Shown one piece after another: positions 34,570-42,547 of a stretch of DNA of 64,000 nt. The notes under the pieces were generated by a model. That model was not told the DNA's origin and did no database searches. It worked only from the letters and a program-made list of their open reading frames with translations. Source of the stretch: Planctomycetota bacterium (GTDB taxonomy: Bacteria; Planctomycetota; PUPC01; JACPCR01); contig JAQBXN010000021.1 in NCBI GenBank assembly GCA_027625095.1, forward strand, positions 21,499-85,498, given 5' to 3'. The first letter of the stretch is position 1; each line of letters starts with the position of its first letter. The translations under genes and the position numbers were made by a program.

Positions 34570-35725
34570 TTCGGCCGGTGAGCTTACCTTTCGCGTCGTG
34601 CCAGATGCCCATGAGGCCCTCCGGCTTGAAGAGGATAATGGCCATGAAGCTCAGACCGAACCAGAGCGGCCAGGTAGGTGTCAGCGACCCAAGGACATCT
34701 CGCAGGATGAAGAAATAGAACACTCCGACAATTGGCCCCCAGAAGCTCACGAAGCCGCCGCCGATGACGGACATCATGACGATCTGACCTGAGAGATGGA
34801 GACTCATCACCTCGGGGTACGCACCGGACTGGTGCTGCGCGAGCAAGCCTCCCGCGAGCCCGGCGAACGCGCCGGACAGAGTGAAACTGAACCACTTGTA
34901 TACCCGAACGTCGTAGCCAACGAATTTAGATCGCAACTCGTTCTGCTTCACCGCTTGAACGATCGCCCCAAATGGGGAATGCAGAATCATGCGGATGGCA
35001 ACTACCACCAGCATCAGGATGCCAAGCACGAAAAAGTAGCTGCCGAGCTCGGAATCGATATCGACCGAGCCTGTGATCAGGCGGACGTTGTTGATACGCC
35101 TTTTCGCTCGCGTCTGGTTACTTTGCTCTCCCCCAGGTTCCCCCTGCGCTGTCGAAGATATTTTCTGATAGGTAATCTGAATACCATCTTCACCCTTTGT
35201 CAGATCCGTCCACTTCATCGCGGTAAACCAGATCACCTGGCCGAAGGCGATGGTCAGCAATGCCAGATAAATCCCGCGCCTGTGCGAAATGAAAAGGGCG
35301 ACGAGTCCCGCAACACCAGCCGCGACGCACATACTGAGCAAGAGCCCAACCCAGAGGCTATCGCCCGCGTAGGTGGTCAAGCCTCCCTCCAAGTGGGTAA
35401 AGTCTTCTGCCCGCCAGGATGGGACAAGGAAACTCCTCGCTTTTTCACGAACGATTCCCTGTTGATAAAAGGCCATCGTATAGGCCCCGACGCCAAGAAA
35501 CGCGCCGTGCCCGAAAGAGGGCAGACCGGCGTAGCCAAGCGCAAGGTTATAGGCCATCGCATAGAGACACCAGATGAGTACTTCGACGCCAAGATAGGAA
35601 AGCCCAAGCGCTTTGAAAACGAAAGCACCGATCCCGAGAGCGACAGCCATCACGGCAACCTCCCAGAGGTGCGCAACCGGTTTGATGGTTTCAGACGGTG
35701 AAGTGTTTTGGCGTGGGTCAGACAA
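34547..35725 (-). CDS. livM: Branched-chain amino-acid-type ABC transporter permease (LivM-like)
   Basis: 392 residues with about nine to ten membrane helices. Family segments are AYNLALGYAGLPSFGHGAFLGVGAY, RRGIYLALLTIAFGQVIWF and NELRSKFVGYDVRVYKWFSFTLSGAFAGLAGGL (cut at the helix ends), and SVIGGGFVSFWGPIVGVF. Between the KGEDGIQI segment, which replaces the usual GGSDG-type loop, and the next helix there is a polar insert of about 40 residues (QGEPGGEQSNQTRAKRR) that makes the protein longer than typical LivM. It forms the translocation pore with LivH. The last residues are coded by a word repeat. Confidence 0.9.
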   Translation of the reverse strand: MSDPRQNTSPSETIKPVAHLWEVAVMAVALGIGAFVFKALGLSYLGVEVLIWCLYAMAYNLALGYAGLPSFGHGAFLGVGAYTMAFYQQGIVREKARSFLVPSWRAEDFTHLEGGLTTYAGDSLWVGLLLSMCVAAGVAGLVALFISHRRGIYLALLTIAFGQVIWFTAMKWTDLTKGEDGIQITYQKISSTAQGEPGGEQSNQTRAKRRINNVRLITGSVDIDSELGSYFFVLGILMLVVVAIRMILHSPFGAIVQAVKQNELRSKFVGYDVRVYKWFSFTLSGAFAGLAGGLLAQHQSGAYPEVMSLHLSGQIVMMSVIGGGFVSFWGPIVGVFYFFILRDVLGSLTPTWPLWFGLSFMAIILFKPEGLMGIWHDAKGKLTGRKPSTINH

Positions 35726-35777
35726 TGTTCAAGGGTTTGTAATTCAACAGGAGCTGTCGCGGAGCATCAGCATTACC

Positions 35778-36734
35778 TTATGTGTCCAGCGCGCTCGCTT
35801 TTCCGAAGAGTCCCCGGCCACGAAAAGAGACGACTACAATCAACAGGATATACATTGCCATATTCTGCCAGGCATCGGCATAAGCCCCGGTGAGACCGGT
35901 TGCCAGTCCGACCAAGATGCCGGCGATCACTGAACCCCAGAAGCTGCCAACACCTCCGATGACCACAATCAGAAACGCAGGAATCACCGCATCAACGCCG
36001 ACATGAGGACGCAGCCCCCAGACGCTGTCGACGCAGAGAACAATCCCAGCCAATGCAGCCAGCGCAGTACCGAATGCGAAAACAAAGAGGCGTAGTCGTG
36101 CGAGATTGATGCCGAGAGCCTGAACCATTTCGCTGTCGTGAGCACCGGCTTTGATGATGGCGCCATACTTCGTCTTTTCGATAAATAACCAGACGATGAG
36201 GATGAGAAAAGTTGCAAAGGCACATGCAAAAATTCGGTATCGAAAAAGGATGACGCTCTCACCGATCAGAAAAATGCCCGTCATCTCGAAATTGCTGACA
36301 AACGGCAGCGGGATGGCTGACGGAAGCATGATCGATTGTTCTTTGCTCCCCCAAAAAATCCGGATGGCTTCCTCAATAACGAGCGCGGCGCCAAAGGTCA
36401 GCAACAAACCGTAGAGTGGATCTTTCCCATAAGTTCGCCGCAGCATGATCTCAAGCAACATGCCCAACGCGGCCACCAGCAACGGCGCAAAGACCAATGC
36501 CAGCAGGTATCTTCCGAACAGGGATCCAGGGTCCGGTTCTGATGCACTGGAAAAAAGAACGGAGGGATTGATGATGGTCAGCGCGATATAGGCGCCGAGC
36601 GTGAAGAGCGAACCATGCGCCAGATTGATGACCTCCATCAAACCCACAATGAGCGTGAAGCCAAGGGCGATGAGAGCAAAGAGGAGGCCCAGGCTCAGGC
36701 CGTTTACGATATGGGGGATGAGGTTTTCAAGCAT
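35778..36734 (-). CDS. livH: Branched-chain amino-acid-type ABC transporter permease (LivH-like)
   Basis: 318 residues with about eight membrane helices. Family segments are GLSLGLLFALIALGFTLIVGLME, VINLAHGSLFTLGAYIAL, RTYGKDPLYGLLLTFGAALVIEEAIR (split at the loop), and VIPAFLIVVIGGVGSFWGSVIAG. It partners LivM in the membrane. The family covers transporters for branched-chain amino acids, urea and short amides, so the substrate is open. It begins 18 bases after the binding-protein gene. Confidence 0.92.
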   Translation of the reverse strand: MLENLIPHIVNGLSLGLLFALIALGFTLIVGLMEVINLAHGSLFTLGAYIALTIINPSVLFSSASEPDPGSLFGRYLLALVFAPLLVAALGMLLEIMLRRTYGKDPLYGLLLTFGAALVIEEAIRIFWGSKEQSIMLPSAIPLPFVSNFEMTGIFLIGESVILFRYRIFACAFATFLILIVWLFIEKTKYGAIIKAGAHDSEMVQALGINLARLRLFVFAFGTALAALAGIVLCVDSVWGLRPHVGVDAVIPAFLIVVIGGVGSFWGSVIAGILVGLATGLTGAYADAWQNMAMYILLIVVVSFRGRGLFGKASALDT

Positions 36735-36752
36735 TGGGAGTCACCACCATGG

Positions 36753-38114
36753 TTACGCTCCCGCCGGCTCGTACTCCGGGGTCTCTTCGTATGATTCCAG
36801 CTTGGCTTTCTTCAGGGAATCTTCGTCTAAAGCGTCCTCCGGTTTCACCCAGGAGAGGAGCTTGAAAAGGTCGTCCTTTTCTGCTGGCTCCGAGTTCTGA
36901 GTTGCCATGTAGATTGTCTGCTGGAACTGATGGGTATCTGGATTCATCCATCCTCCGAAGTGCTGCATGCGATCTTCTGCAGTGAGCTTCGCCTTTTCGA
37001 GTTCTTTGATAATGGCGATGTTGTTGAGTGACTCGGCACGCTCTATCGCACGGAACAGTTCGCGGACGGCCATGTATCCGTTGTAGAGAACATTCCCCGG
37101 CACCTTGACCTTCGCATCAGGAAATTGTGCTTGATAACGCGCAACAAATTCCTTTACACCGGGCAAATCGAGACGGTAATACCAGGTGGTGCCGAACACT
37201 CCGAACAGAGATGTCTGGCCGTAGATATCCGGCCAATCCTGCTGGTTGTTGATCCATGCGGGCGAATTGCCCATCCCCAGATCCATGACTTGCTTTCGCA
37301 GCACTTTCTGATCATCGCCGGCGATCGCGGCTGCGACAACGTCCGGCTTGACCTGTCGAATCTTTATCAGGTAGGAGGAAAAATCGCGCGTGTTCTGGGG
37401 TACCATAAATTCGTCAACAATCTCAACCCCTTCGGCCTCGGCCAGGGCTCGATTGGCCTTGGACGTGTTATGCCCCCATACGTAGTCGTTGGTTAGTAAC
37501 AGCCATTTTTTGCCTACCGAGTTCACCGCATTCTTTACGGTAGCTCTGGCGAAATTCGTTCCATTACCGTCCCACACAAATTTCACCCGGTGCGCATTCT
37601 CTCCCGATTCGGTAGGCGAACTCGAGTTCGTGTTCAAGAAGATGCAGCCGTATTTTTGTGCCACTTGTGAGATAGCGTTCGCAACCCCGGAGCTGAGTGC
37701 TCCAACAAGGAAATTCACGTTCTCCTTCGCTATCATCTTCTCAGCGACTCGCGACCCGGCCGCCGCCTGGGATTCCGTATCCTGATGGACCGTCTCGATG
37801 GTCTTGCCGAGAAGACCGCCTTTGTCGTTGTATTCCTTGATGGCCATGGCCATGCCTCGCCTATCCATCTCACCGCTCGCCGCGAATTGGCCACTGGAAT
37901 CAGAAGTGAGTCCGAGAAGGATCCGGCCATTCGCTGTCTTCGTATCGCTCTGAACGGCAGGTGGGATTTTCGGGACTTCAGGTTTCGCCAGCTCAGCCGG
38001 TTTCGATTCAGGCTGTTTCCCGCCCCCGCAACCGGCCAGACTCACCGCAGTTGCCGCCCCGGCAGTGCTTCGAATAAACGTGCGTCTTGTGAGCGATTTC
38101 CGTTGCTTGCTCAT
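36753..38114 (-). CDS. livK: Periplasmic substrate-binding protein of liv-like transporter, Tat lipoprotein
   Basis: 453 residues. The start LTRRTFIRSTAGAATAVSLAGCGGG combines a twin-arginine motif with a lipobox (LAGC), so the protein is probably folded before export and anchored by lipid. The mature part is a type I periplasmic binding fold (peripla_BP_6): ILLGLTSDSSGQFAASGEMDRRG, NDKGGLLGKTIETVHQDTES, NFLVGALSSGVANAISQV. The ligand cannot be read; members bind amino acids, amides, urea or aromatic acids. It leads the operon livK-H-M-G-F plus the degenerate ATPase. The 5' side holds AGTAATGAG and ACGTATTACG word repeats. Confidence 0.9.
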   Translation of the reverse strand: MSKQRKSLTRRTFIRSTAGAATAVSLAGCGGGKQPESKPAELAKPEVPKIPPAVQSDTKTANGRILLGLTSDSSGQFAASGEMDRRGMAMAIKEYNDKGGLLGKTIETVHQDTESQAAAGSRVAEKMIAKENVNFLVGALSSGVANAISQVAQKYGCIFLNTNSSSPTESGENAHRVKFVWDGNGTNFARATVKNAVNSVGKKWLLLTNDYVWGHNTSKANRALAEAEGVEIVDEFMVPQNTRDFSSYLIKIRQVKPDVVAAAIAGDDQKVLRKQVMDLGMGNSPAWINNQQDWPDIYGQTSLFGVFGTTWYYRLDLPGVKEFVARYQAQFPDAKVKVPGNVLYNGYMAVRELFRAIERAESLNNIAIIKELEKAKLTAEDRMQHFGGWMNPDTHQFQQTIYMATQNSEPAEKDDLFKLLSWVKPEDALDEDSLKKAKLESYEETPEYEPAGA

Positions 38115-38191
38115 CGGTTGAACTCCTCCATGTAATTTGATGAACCTGATTGTTTGTACGCAACTGAGAAGTTCAAACGCTCGAAGCTAGT

Positions 38192-38287
38192 AATGAGAAA
38201 TCAGTAATAAGTAAGTTTGGCCTTGGAAGTCAGTCGTTGACGCAAATGCCATTCGTAGGTACTTACGTATTACGAATTACGTATCAA
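38192..38287. repeat. GTAATGAG / TACGTATTACG word repeats upstream of livK
   Basis: Between livK and the Gfo/Idh gene lie TAGTAATGAGAAATCAG, TAATAAGTAAG and the palindrome-rich TACTTACGTATTACGAATTA. Related TACGTAA words occur at 16061-16077 (after hemE) and 32100-32122 (before the SDR gene). Confidence 0.5.
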
Positions 38288-39330
38288 ACATGAAACACAT
38301 ACAGATCCCGATTCTGCACCGGCAGCGTGTGCCGATGAAGTCCGAGATGATGGCATTCAGCGATTGCGAACAAAATCTCGGTGCAATGATGGACTTGCTC
38401 AATGTCACCAGCAGTCTGGCGGCTTTCCGCGTGAGCGTCCGCCAGATCTTCAAGCATCTGCACCGTCGCGCTGCGTGGCAGAAGCGGTGGTGGAAGGTGG
38501 GTCTCGACGTAGGGTTTGAATTTGGGGCTGTAGTCCAATCTTTTTCGAATCGACAGATGGGCGCCGTTGTTGGCGATTCGGACGACGCCTTCCGTACCGT
38601 GAATTTCAAAATCCCAGTTACCGGATTGAATGGTCGTCGCCTCAATACCGCCTTCAAATGCGATTTGGTAAATGGAGGTTGGGTCGCTTTCCAGCCTGCC
38701 GTTTTCGAATTTCAGATCCCGCGGATGAAGCTCACCCCAGAGGCTCACTGCCTTGGGATCGCCTAACAGGAACATGAGCGTATCGATTGAATGTACGTGC
38801 CCATGCAGCAGGTTTGTCTGGGCGAAATGAATCGCTCGCCGAGGTTCGCCGATGTCGCCAGCGACGATTCGTTCCCTTGCCTCCTGGTAGCTGGTCTTCC
38901 ATCTGCGGAGAACGCCCGTCAGGAAACGTGCTCCTGCGTTTTCAATTGCAGCCTTTGCCGCGTCCGCTTCCGCCATAGAACAGGCCATCGCCTTCTCACA
39001 AAAGATCATCGGCACACCGAGCCCGGCCACAGCAATGGTGAGCTCAGAGTGGTTCACACCTTTTGTGCAGATGCAGACCATGTCCGGCGATTCCCTTTCG
39101 ATCATCTCACGAAAGTCTTCGTAGGTTGCCTTGACACCCCACCGTTCAGTGAAAGCCTGCCGCTTCTCAGGCAGCAGATCCGCTCCGGCGACAAGCTCCA
39201 GTTTTTCGCTGGCCACGCAGGCGCCGGCAATGGAATAAGGAAGGACAAAAACAGGATAATCGGCAACTTCGTCGTCGATGGTGCTTCCCATCCGACCGAG
39301 ACCAATGATGGCTACGCGGGTACTGGACAT
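38284..39330 (-). CDS. Gfo/Idh/MocA family oxidoreductase
   Basis: 348 residues. N-terminal Rossmann fold with VAIIGLGRMGSTI; the conserved EKP is EKA (FCEKAMACSMAEA). The C-terminal domain has AGDIGEPRRAIHFAQ and HGHVHSIDTLMFLLGD with the catalytic His region. An NAD(P)-dependent dehydrogenase for a sugar or polyol; substrate unknown. It resembles the truncated gene at the left edge of the window. It is divergent from an HpcH/HpaI aldolase gene across about 190 bases filled with mirrored word repeats, a layout that suggests the two serve one sugar-acid pathway (inference). Confidence 0.88.
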   Translation of the reverse strand: MSSTRVAIIGLGRMGSTIDDEVADYPVFVLPYSIAGACVASEKLELVAGADLLPEKRQAFTERWGVKATYEDFREMIERESPDMVCICTKGVNHSELTIAVAGLGVPMIFCEKAMACSMAEADAAKAAIENAGARFLTGVLRRWKTSYQEARERIVAGDIGEPRRAIHFAQTNLLHGHVHSIDTLMFLLGDPKAVSLWGELHPRDLKFENGRLESDPTSIYQIAFEGGIEATTIQSGNWDFEIHGTEGVVRIANNGAHLSIRKRLDYSPKFKPYVETHLPPPLLPRSATVQMLEDLADAHAESRQTAGDIEQVHHCTEILFAIAECHHLGLHRHTLPVQNRDLYVFHV

Positions 39331-39343
39331 GGGGAATATTTCC

Positions 39344-39503
39344 GAATGGTTAATGGTTAATGGCTGATGGTTGAAAACTTCAACGAACGTCCGTCTTTTA
39401 TCGATATCGGCCTTCGGCGTCCATTCTCAATATGCGCAGATCTTTTGACATGCAAGCCACCAACCATTAACCATCAGCCCTCAATCACAGACCATCAACT
39501 ATT
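39344..39503. repeat. Mirrored GGTTAATGG word repeats between divergent genes
   Basis: A cluster reading ATGGTTAATGGTTAATGGCT (39346 on) near the Gfo/Idh start is mirrored by CCAACCATTAACCATCAGCC (39460 on) near the aldolase start, followed by further ACCATCAAC words. The two arms are about 90 bases apart and could pair into a long hairpin. The region would contain both promoters; none is clear. Confidence 0.65.
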
Positions 39504-39521
39504 CTTCCCTGGGAGACGCAC

Positions 39522-40340
39522 ATGCTTGGCAATGAACTGAGAGAATCTTTACGCAGCGGCAAACGCGTTTACGGCACTTGCGTTTGTTCGAACAACGCTC
39601 GCTGGGCGGCGGTCGTTCGCGGTCTCGGTCTTGATTTGGTGTTCCTTGATACCGAACACATCCCGCAGGATCGGGGCGAACTGGCATGGATGTGCCAGAC
39701 GTATGCGGCCATGGGGCTCGCGCCGGTAGTTCGCGTACCGGAGCCTGATCCGTACCAGGCATGCATCGTTCTGGACGGAGGCGCCCAGGGCGTGATTGCG
39801 CCTTACGTTGAAACCGTCGAGGAGGTCAAGAAGCTCGCCGGCGCGGTAAAGCATCGCCCGTTGAAAGGGGCTCGACTCAGACGTGCTCTTGATGGTAAAG
39901 AAACCCTTGAGCCCGTTCTCTCCGAATACCTCGCCAGGTGGAATAAGAACAACGTTCTCATCATCAATATCGAAAGCCAGCCGGCGATGGACGCTCTCGA
40001 TGACCTGCTCGCAGTGGAAGAGGTCGATGCAGTGCTAATCGGCCCGCATGATCTTTCTCTCAACCTCGGCGTGCCAGAGCAATACGATCATCCGAAATTC
40101 GATGCCGCCGTCCGAGAGATCTTTACGAAGGCACGGGCCGCCGGGAAAGGCGCTGGGGTCCACTTCAGCGACGGCCTGGAGCAGGAAGTCGTCTGGGCCA
40201 GGGAAACCGGCGCCAACCTGATCATGCACAGCAGCGACCTCGGCATCTTCAGGAACACCATGGGAAGCGACATCGCCAAGATGAAGGAAATGCTCGGTGA
40301 CTCCGTGTCGGTATCGGGTGAAGATGGGAGCACTGTCTAA
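39522..40340 (+). CDS. HpcH/HpaI family aldolase
   Basis: 272 residues. The TIM-barrel features of the HpcH/HpaI class II pyruvate aldolases are seen: DLVFLDTEHIPQDRGEL (general base His), PVVRVPEPDPYQ (pyruvate-binding Arg), VIAPYVETVEEVKKL, NIESQPAMDAL and AVLIGPHDLSLNLG with the metal-binding Glu and Asp. Members cleave 2-keto-3-deoxy sugar acids or related 4-hydroxy-2-oxo acids to pyruvate and an aldehyde. Given the neighbouring sugar dehydrogenase, a 2-keto-3-deoxy-sugar-acid substrate is plausible. Cytoplasmic. It is followed by the LolC/E-like gene after about 170 bases. Confidence 0.88.
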   Translation: MLGNELRESLRSGKRVYGTCVCSNNARWAAVVRGLGLDLVFLDTEHIPQDRGELAWMCQTYAAMGLAPVVRVPEPDPYQACIVLDGGAQGVIAPYVETVEEVKKLAGAVKHRPLKGARLRRALDGKETLEPVLSEYLARWNKNNVLIINIESQPAMDALDDLLAVEEVDAVLIGPHDLSLNLGVPEQYDHPKFDAAVREIFTKARAAGKGAGVHFSDGLEQEVVWARETGANLIMHSSDLGIFRNTMGSDIAKMKEMLGDSVSVSGEDGSTV

Positions 40341-40514
40341 TGAGTAAAGTACCAACAGTGTCGGCAGATTCGGTTTCAGCGTCGGCCGATAACCGATAGG
40401 CAATGGCCCCCGGGGTGCTTCGATTCGAATTTGCTTAGGTTCGTCCGATGCCACAAGCATCACCGGCTGCTTCAGTCCACAATTACTCATGACTCATTAC
40501 TCCTGGCGTCCCAG

Positions 40515-42233
40515 ATGTACAAACTCTTCCTTTCTGTCCGATATCTGAAGGCTCGCAAGATTAACCTCATGTCCGTGGCTGGCGTGCTGCTGGGCGTGAT
40601 GGCGATGATTGTGATCCTGTCGGTGATGAAGGGTTTTGGAGTGGAGCTCCGAGAACGCATCCGCGGCACGCTCTCGCACATCATTGTTCGTGCTCCTTTT
40701 GAGATCGCCGAGCAGGAAGAGGTCATCAAGAAAATTAGATCGGTCGAGCATGTGGTAGCGGCCGCGCCTTATATTGAAACGCTCGGACTCATTCAGGTGG
40801 AAGGCATGTCCACCTGGGCGATGATCCGCGGGATTGACCCCGACGCGGAGGCAACGGTTGGCGAGATCCGCCGCTACGCCAGCAAGACGCTCCGAGTGGC
40901 TGCGGGCAACGATCTGGGTGAGCGTTACCTGCTCGGCGACAAGGAAAGCATACTTATCGGCAGGCAGAATCCGAAAACATCCGTCGACATCGAACTCGAA
41001 GATGAAAAGGTCAAGTCACGGCATGCTGAGATCATTCTGGACGGTCACCAGGTGCGCATACTTGCCAGAGAGGGAGTGGTCCTGATTGACGGACAGAAGG
41101 CAGAAGGGGCGTTGCTGAAACATACCGACCTGATCACGCTTGGAGGCACCAACATCCTCTTCCAGGATGATTTCGAAATCTTCAAACAGGAGATCTCGGA
41201 GACAAACATTCTCATGCAGCTTCCTGAGGTGGCGCCTCCCGAAGAAGAGGTCGGGCCTGGCTTGCCGAGCGTTGGGCCGGTCCTCCCAGATGGACTTTTT
41301 GATGATGAAGCCGGTGATGAGCAGCCACAAGAAAAGTCAGGTAACACTGAAAACGCAGCCGAGAAAGATCAGGGCGAAGACGGCCTCGAATTCCTTAATG
41401 GGATCTACAAGGGCCTGCCCAAAGTGACGAGCGCTGCAACCCCACCACTTCTGATGGGGCAGGCGTTGCTGCCGTATTTCCAGAGGGGGACGGGAGTCCA
41501 GATTGTCGCTCCGGCTGGATTCATGGAATTCACTCCGATGGATTTCCACCTCGCCGGCCGCTTTAAAACGGGCAATTACGAAAACGACAGCCGCTCGATT
41601 TACATACCTCTCAAAGACGCACAAAAGCTGATCGGCTTACAGAACAAAGTTTCCGGCATCAGCGTTCGCCTGGATGATTTCCGCCTGGCCGACCAAGTGG
41701 TGGACAACATCAGCAAAGCCATCGGCCCCGGCTTCACCGTGGAGACCTGGGAAGCGCAGCGCGCCATTTTGCTGGCGGCGATCGACAACGAACGGAACGT
41801 CATGGCTGTGGTTCTGATGTTCATCTCCATCGTCGCTGGCTTCTGCATCATGGCTACGCTTTGGATGATGGTGGTCGAGAGGACCAGAGACATCGGAATC
41901 CTGAAATCCATTGGGGGGACAAGCGCCGGCGTGATGTCCATCTTTCTGCTGAACGGAACCCTGATCGGTCTGTTGGGGGCAATCCTTGGTACGGTTTGTG
42001 GTCTCGGCTTCCTGCGGATTATGAATCCCCTGGCTGACTTGGTCGAGATAAAGACGGGCTGGCACCCGTTTCCCAAGTCGCTCTACTACCTCGACGGCAT
42101 TCCGGCAGCGACCGACCCGATGGACGTTGCAGTAATCGCATCCGCCGCCGTGATCATCAGTTTCATGGCCGCGTTTTATCCGGCAAGAAGGGCAGCAGGA
42201 ATGGACCCGATTACGGCGATTAGGTACGAGTGA
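40515..42233 (+). CDS. LolC/E-type ABC permease with inserted FHA domain
   Basis: 572 residues from the ATG at 40515 (MYKLFLSVRYLKARKINLMS, the standard LolC/E start); family members are usually about 400. Membrane helices lie at about 18-38, 427-452, 470-502 and 536-556, with the MacB-type periplasmic domain between the first two. Inside it, residues 142-222 read as an FHA domain: SILIGR at 145-150, KVKSRHAEI at 166-173 and TLGGTNILFQ near 208-217. An acidic Pro/Gly linker follows to about 300, and the MacB-like domain then resumes. LolCDE moves lipoproteins to the outer membrane; no LolD ATPase or second permease is adjacent. An FHA domain here would lie outside the cytoplasm, away from cytoplasmic kinases. 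The C-terminal RTRDIGILKSIGGTSAG coupling helix is intact. Confidence 0.85.
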   Translation: MYKLFLSVRYLKARKINLMSVAGVLLGVMAMIVILSVMKGFGVELRERIRGTLSHIIVRAPFEIAEQEEVIKKIRSVEHVVAAAPYIETLGLIQVEGMSTWAMIRGIDPDAEATVGEIRRYASKTLRVAAGNDLGERYLLGDKESILIGRQNPKTSVDIELEDEKVKSRHAEIILDGHQVRILAREGVVLIDGQKAEGALLKHTDLITLGGTNILFQDDFEIFKQEISETNILMQLPEVAPPEEEVGPGLPSVGPVLPDGLFDDEAGDEQPQEKSGNTENAAEKDQGEDGLEFLNGIYKGLPKVTSAATPPLLMGQALLPYFQRGTGVQIVAPAGFMEFTPMDFHLAGRFKTGNYENDSRSIYIPLKDAQKLIGLQNKVSGISVRLDDFRLADQVVDNISKAIGPGFTVETWEAQRAILLAAIDNERNVMAVVLMFISIVAGFCIMATLWMMVVERTRDIGILKSIGGTSAGVMSIFLLNGTLIGLLGAILGTVCGLGFLRIMNPLADLVEIKTGWHPFPKSLYYLDGIPAATDPMDVAVIASAAVIISFMAAFYPARRAAGMDPITAIRYE

Positions 42234-42547
42234 TGGCTGTGCGGAGATTTATGAGACACGAGCTTCGGTTAAGAGCAATGCTCGCTTGCGCTTAGGACTT
42301 TGATCGAAATTAAGTTTCGAGTGTTTCTATTAGTCCCTGATGCGTCCGCTCCTGGCAGTTAACCCCCGGAAGTTCTTCGATGCAGCCGATCCACCAGTCA
42401 CCAGCTCTCTTTGTGACAATGTTGTATGTGTTAGCCAGAAGGGCCCTTTTGAACAGCAATCAAACGTTCGAAACAGACAACCCCGGATATGAACCAGGAT
42501 CGTTGCAGAAAATGGGAGATCCTCATGGACCATTTTGAACGTCTCGA
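42234..42547. other. Intergenic region without a recognisable gene
   Basis: 314 bases between the convergent LolC-type and heparinase-like genes. A small hairpin CGAAA-TTAAG-TTTCG lies near 42304-42319. I see no credible gene, and no strong terminator on either side. Confidence 0.4.
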
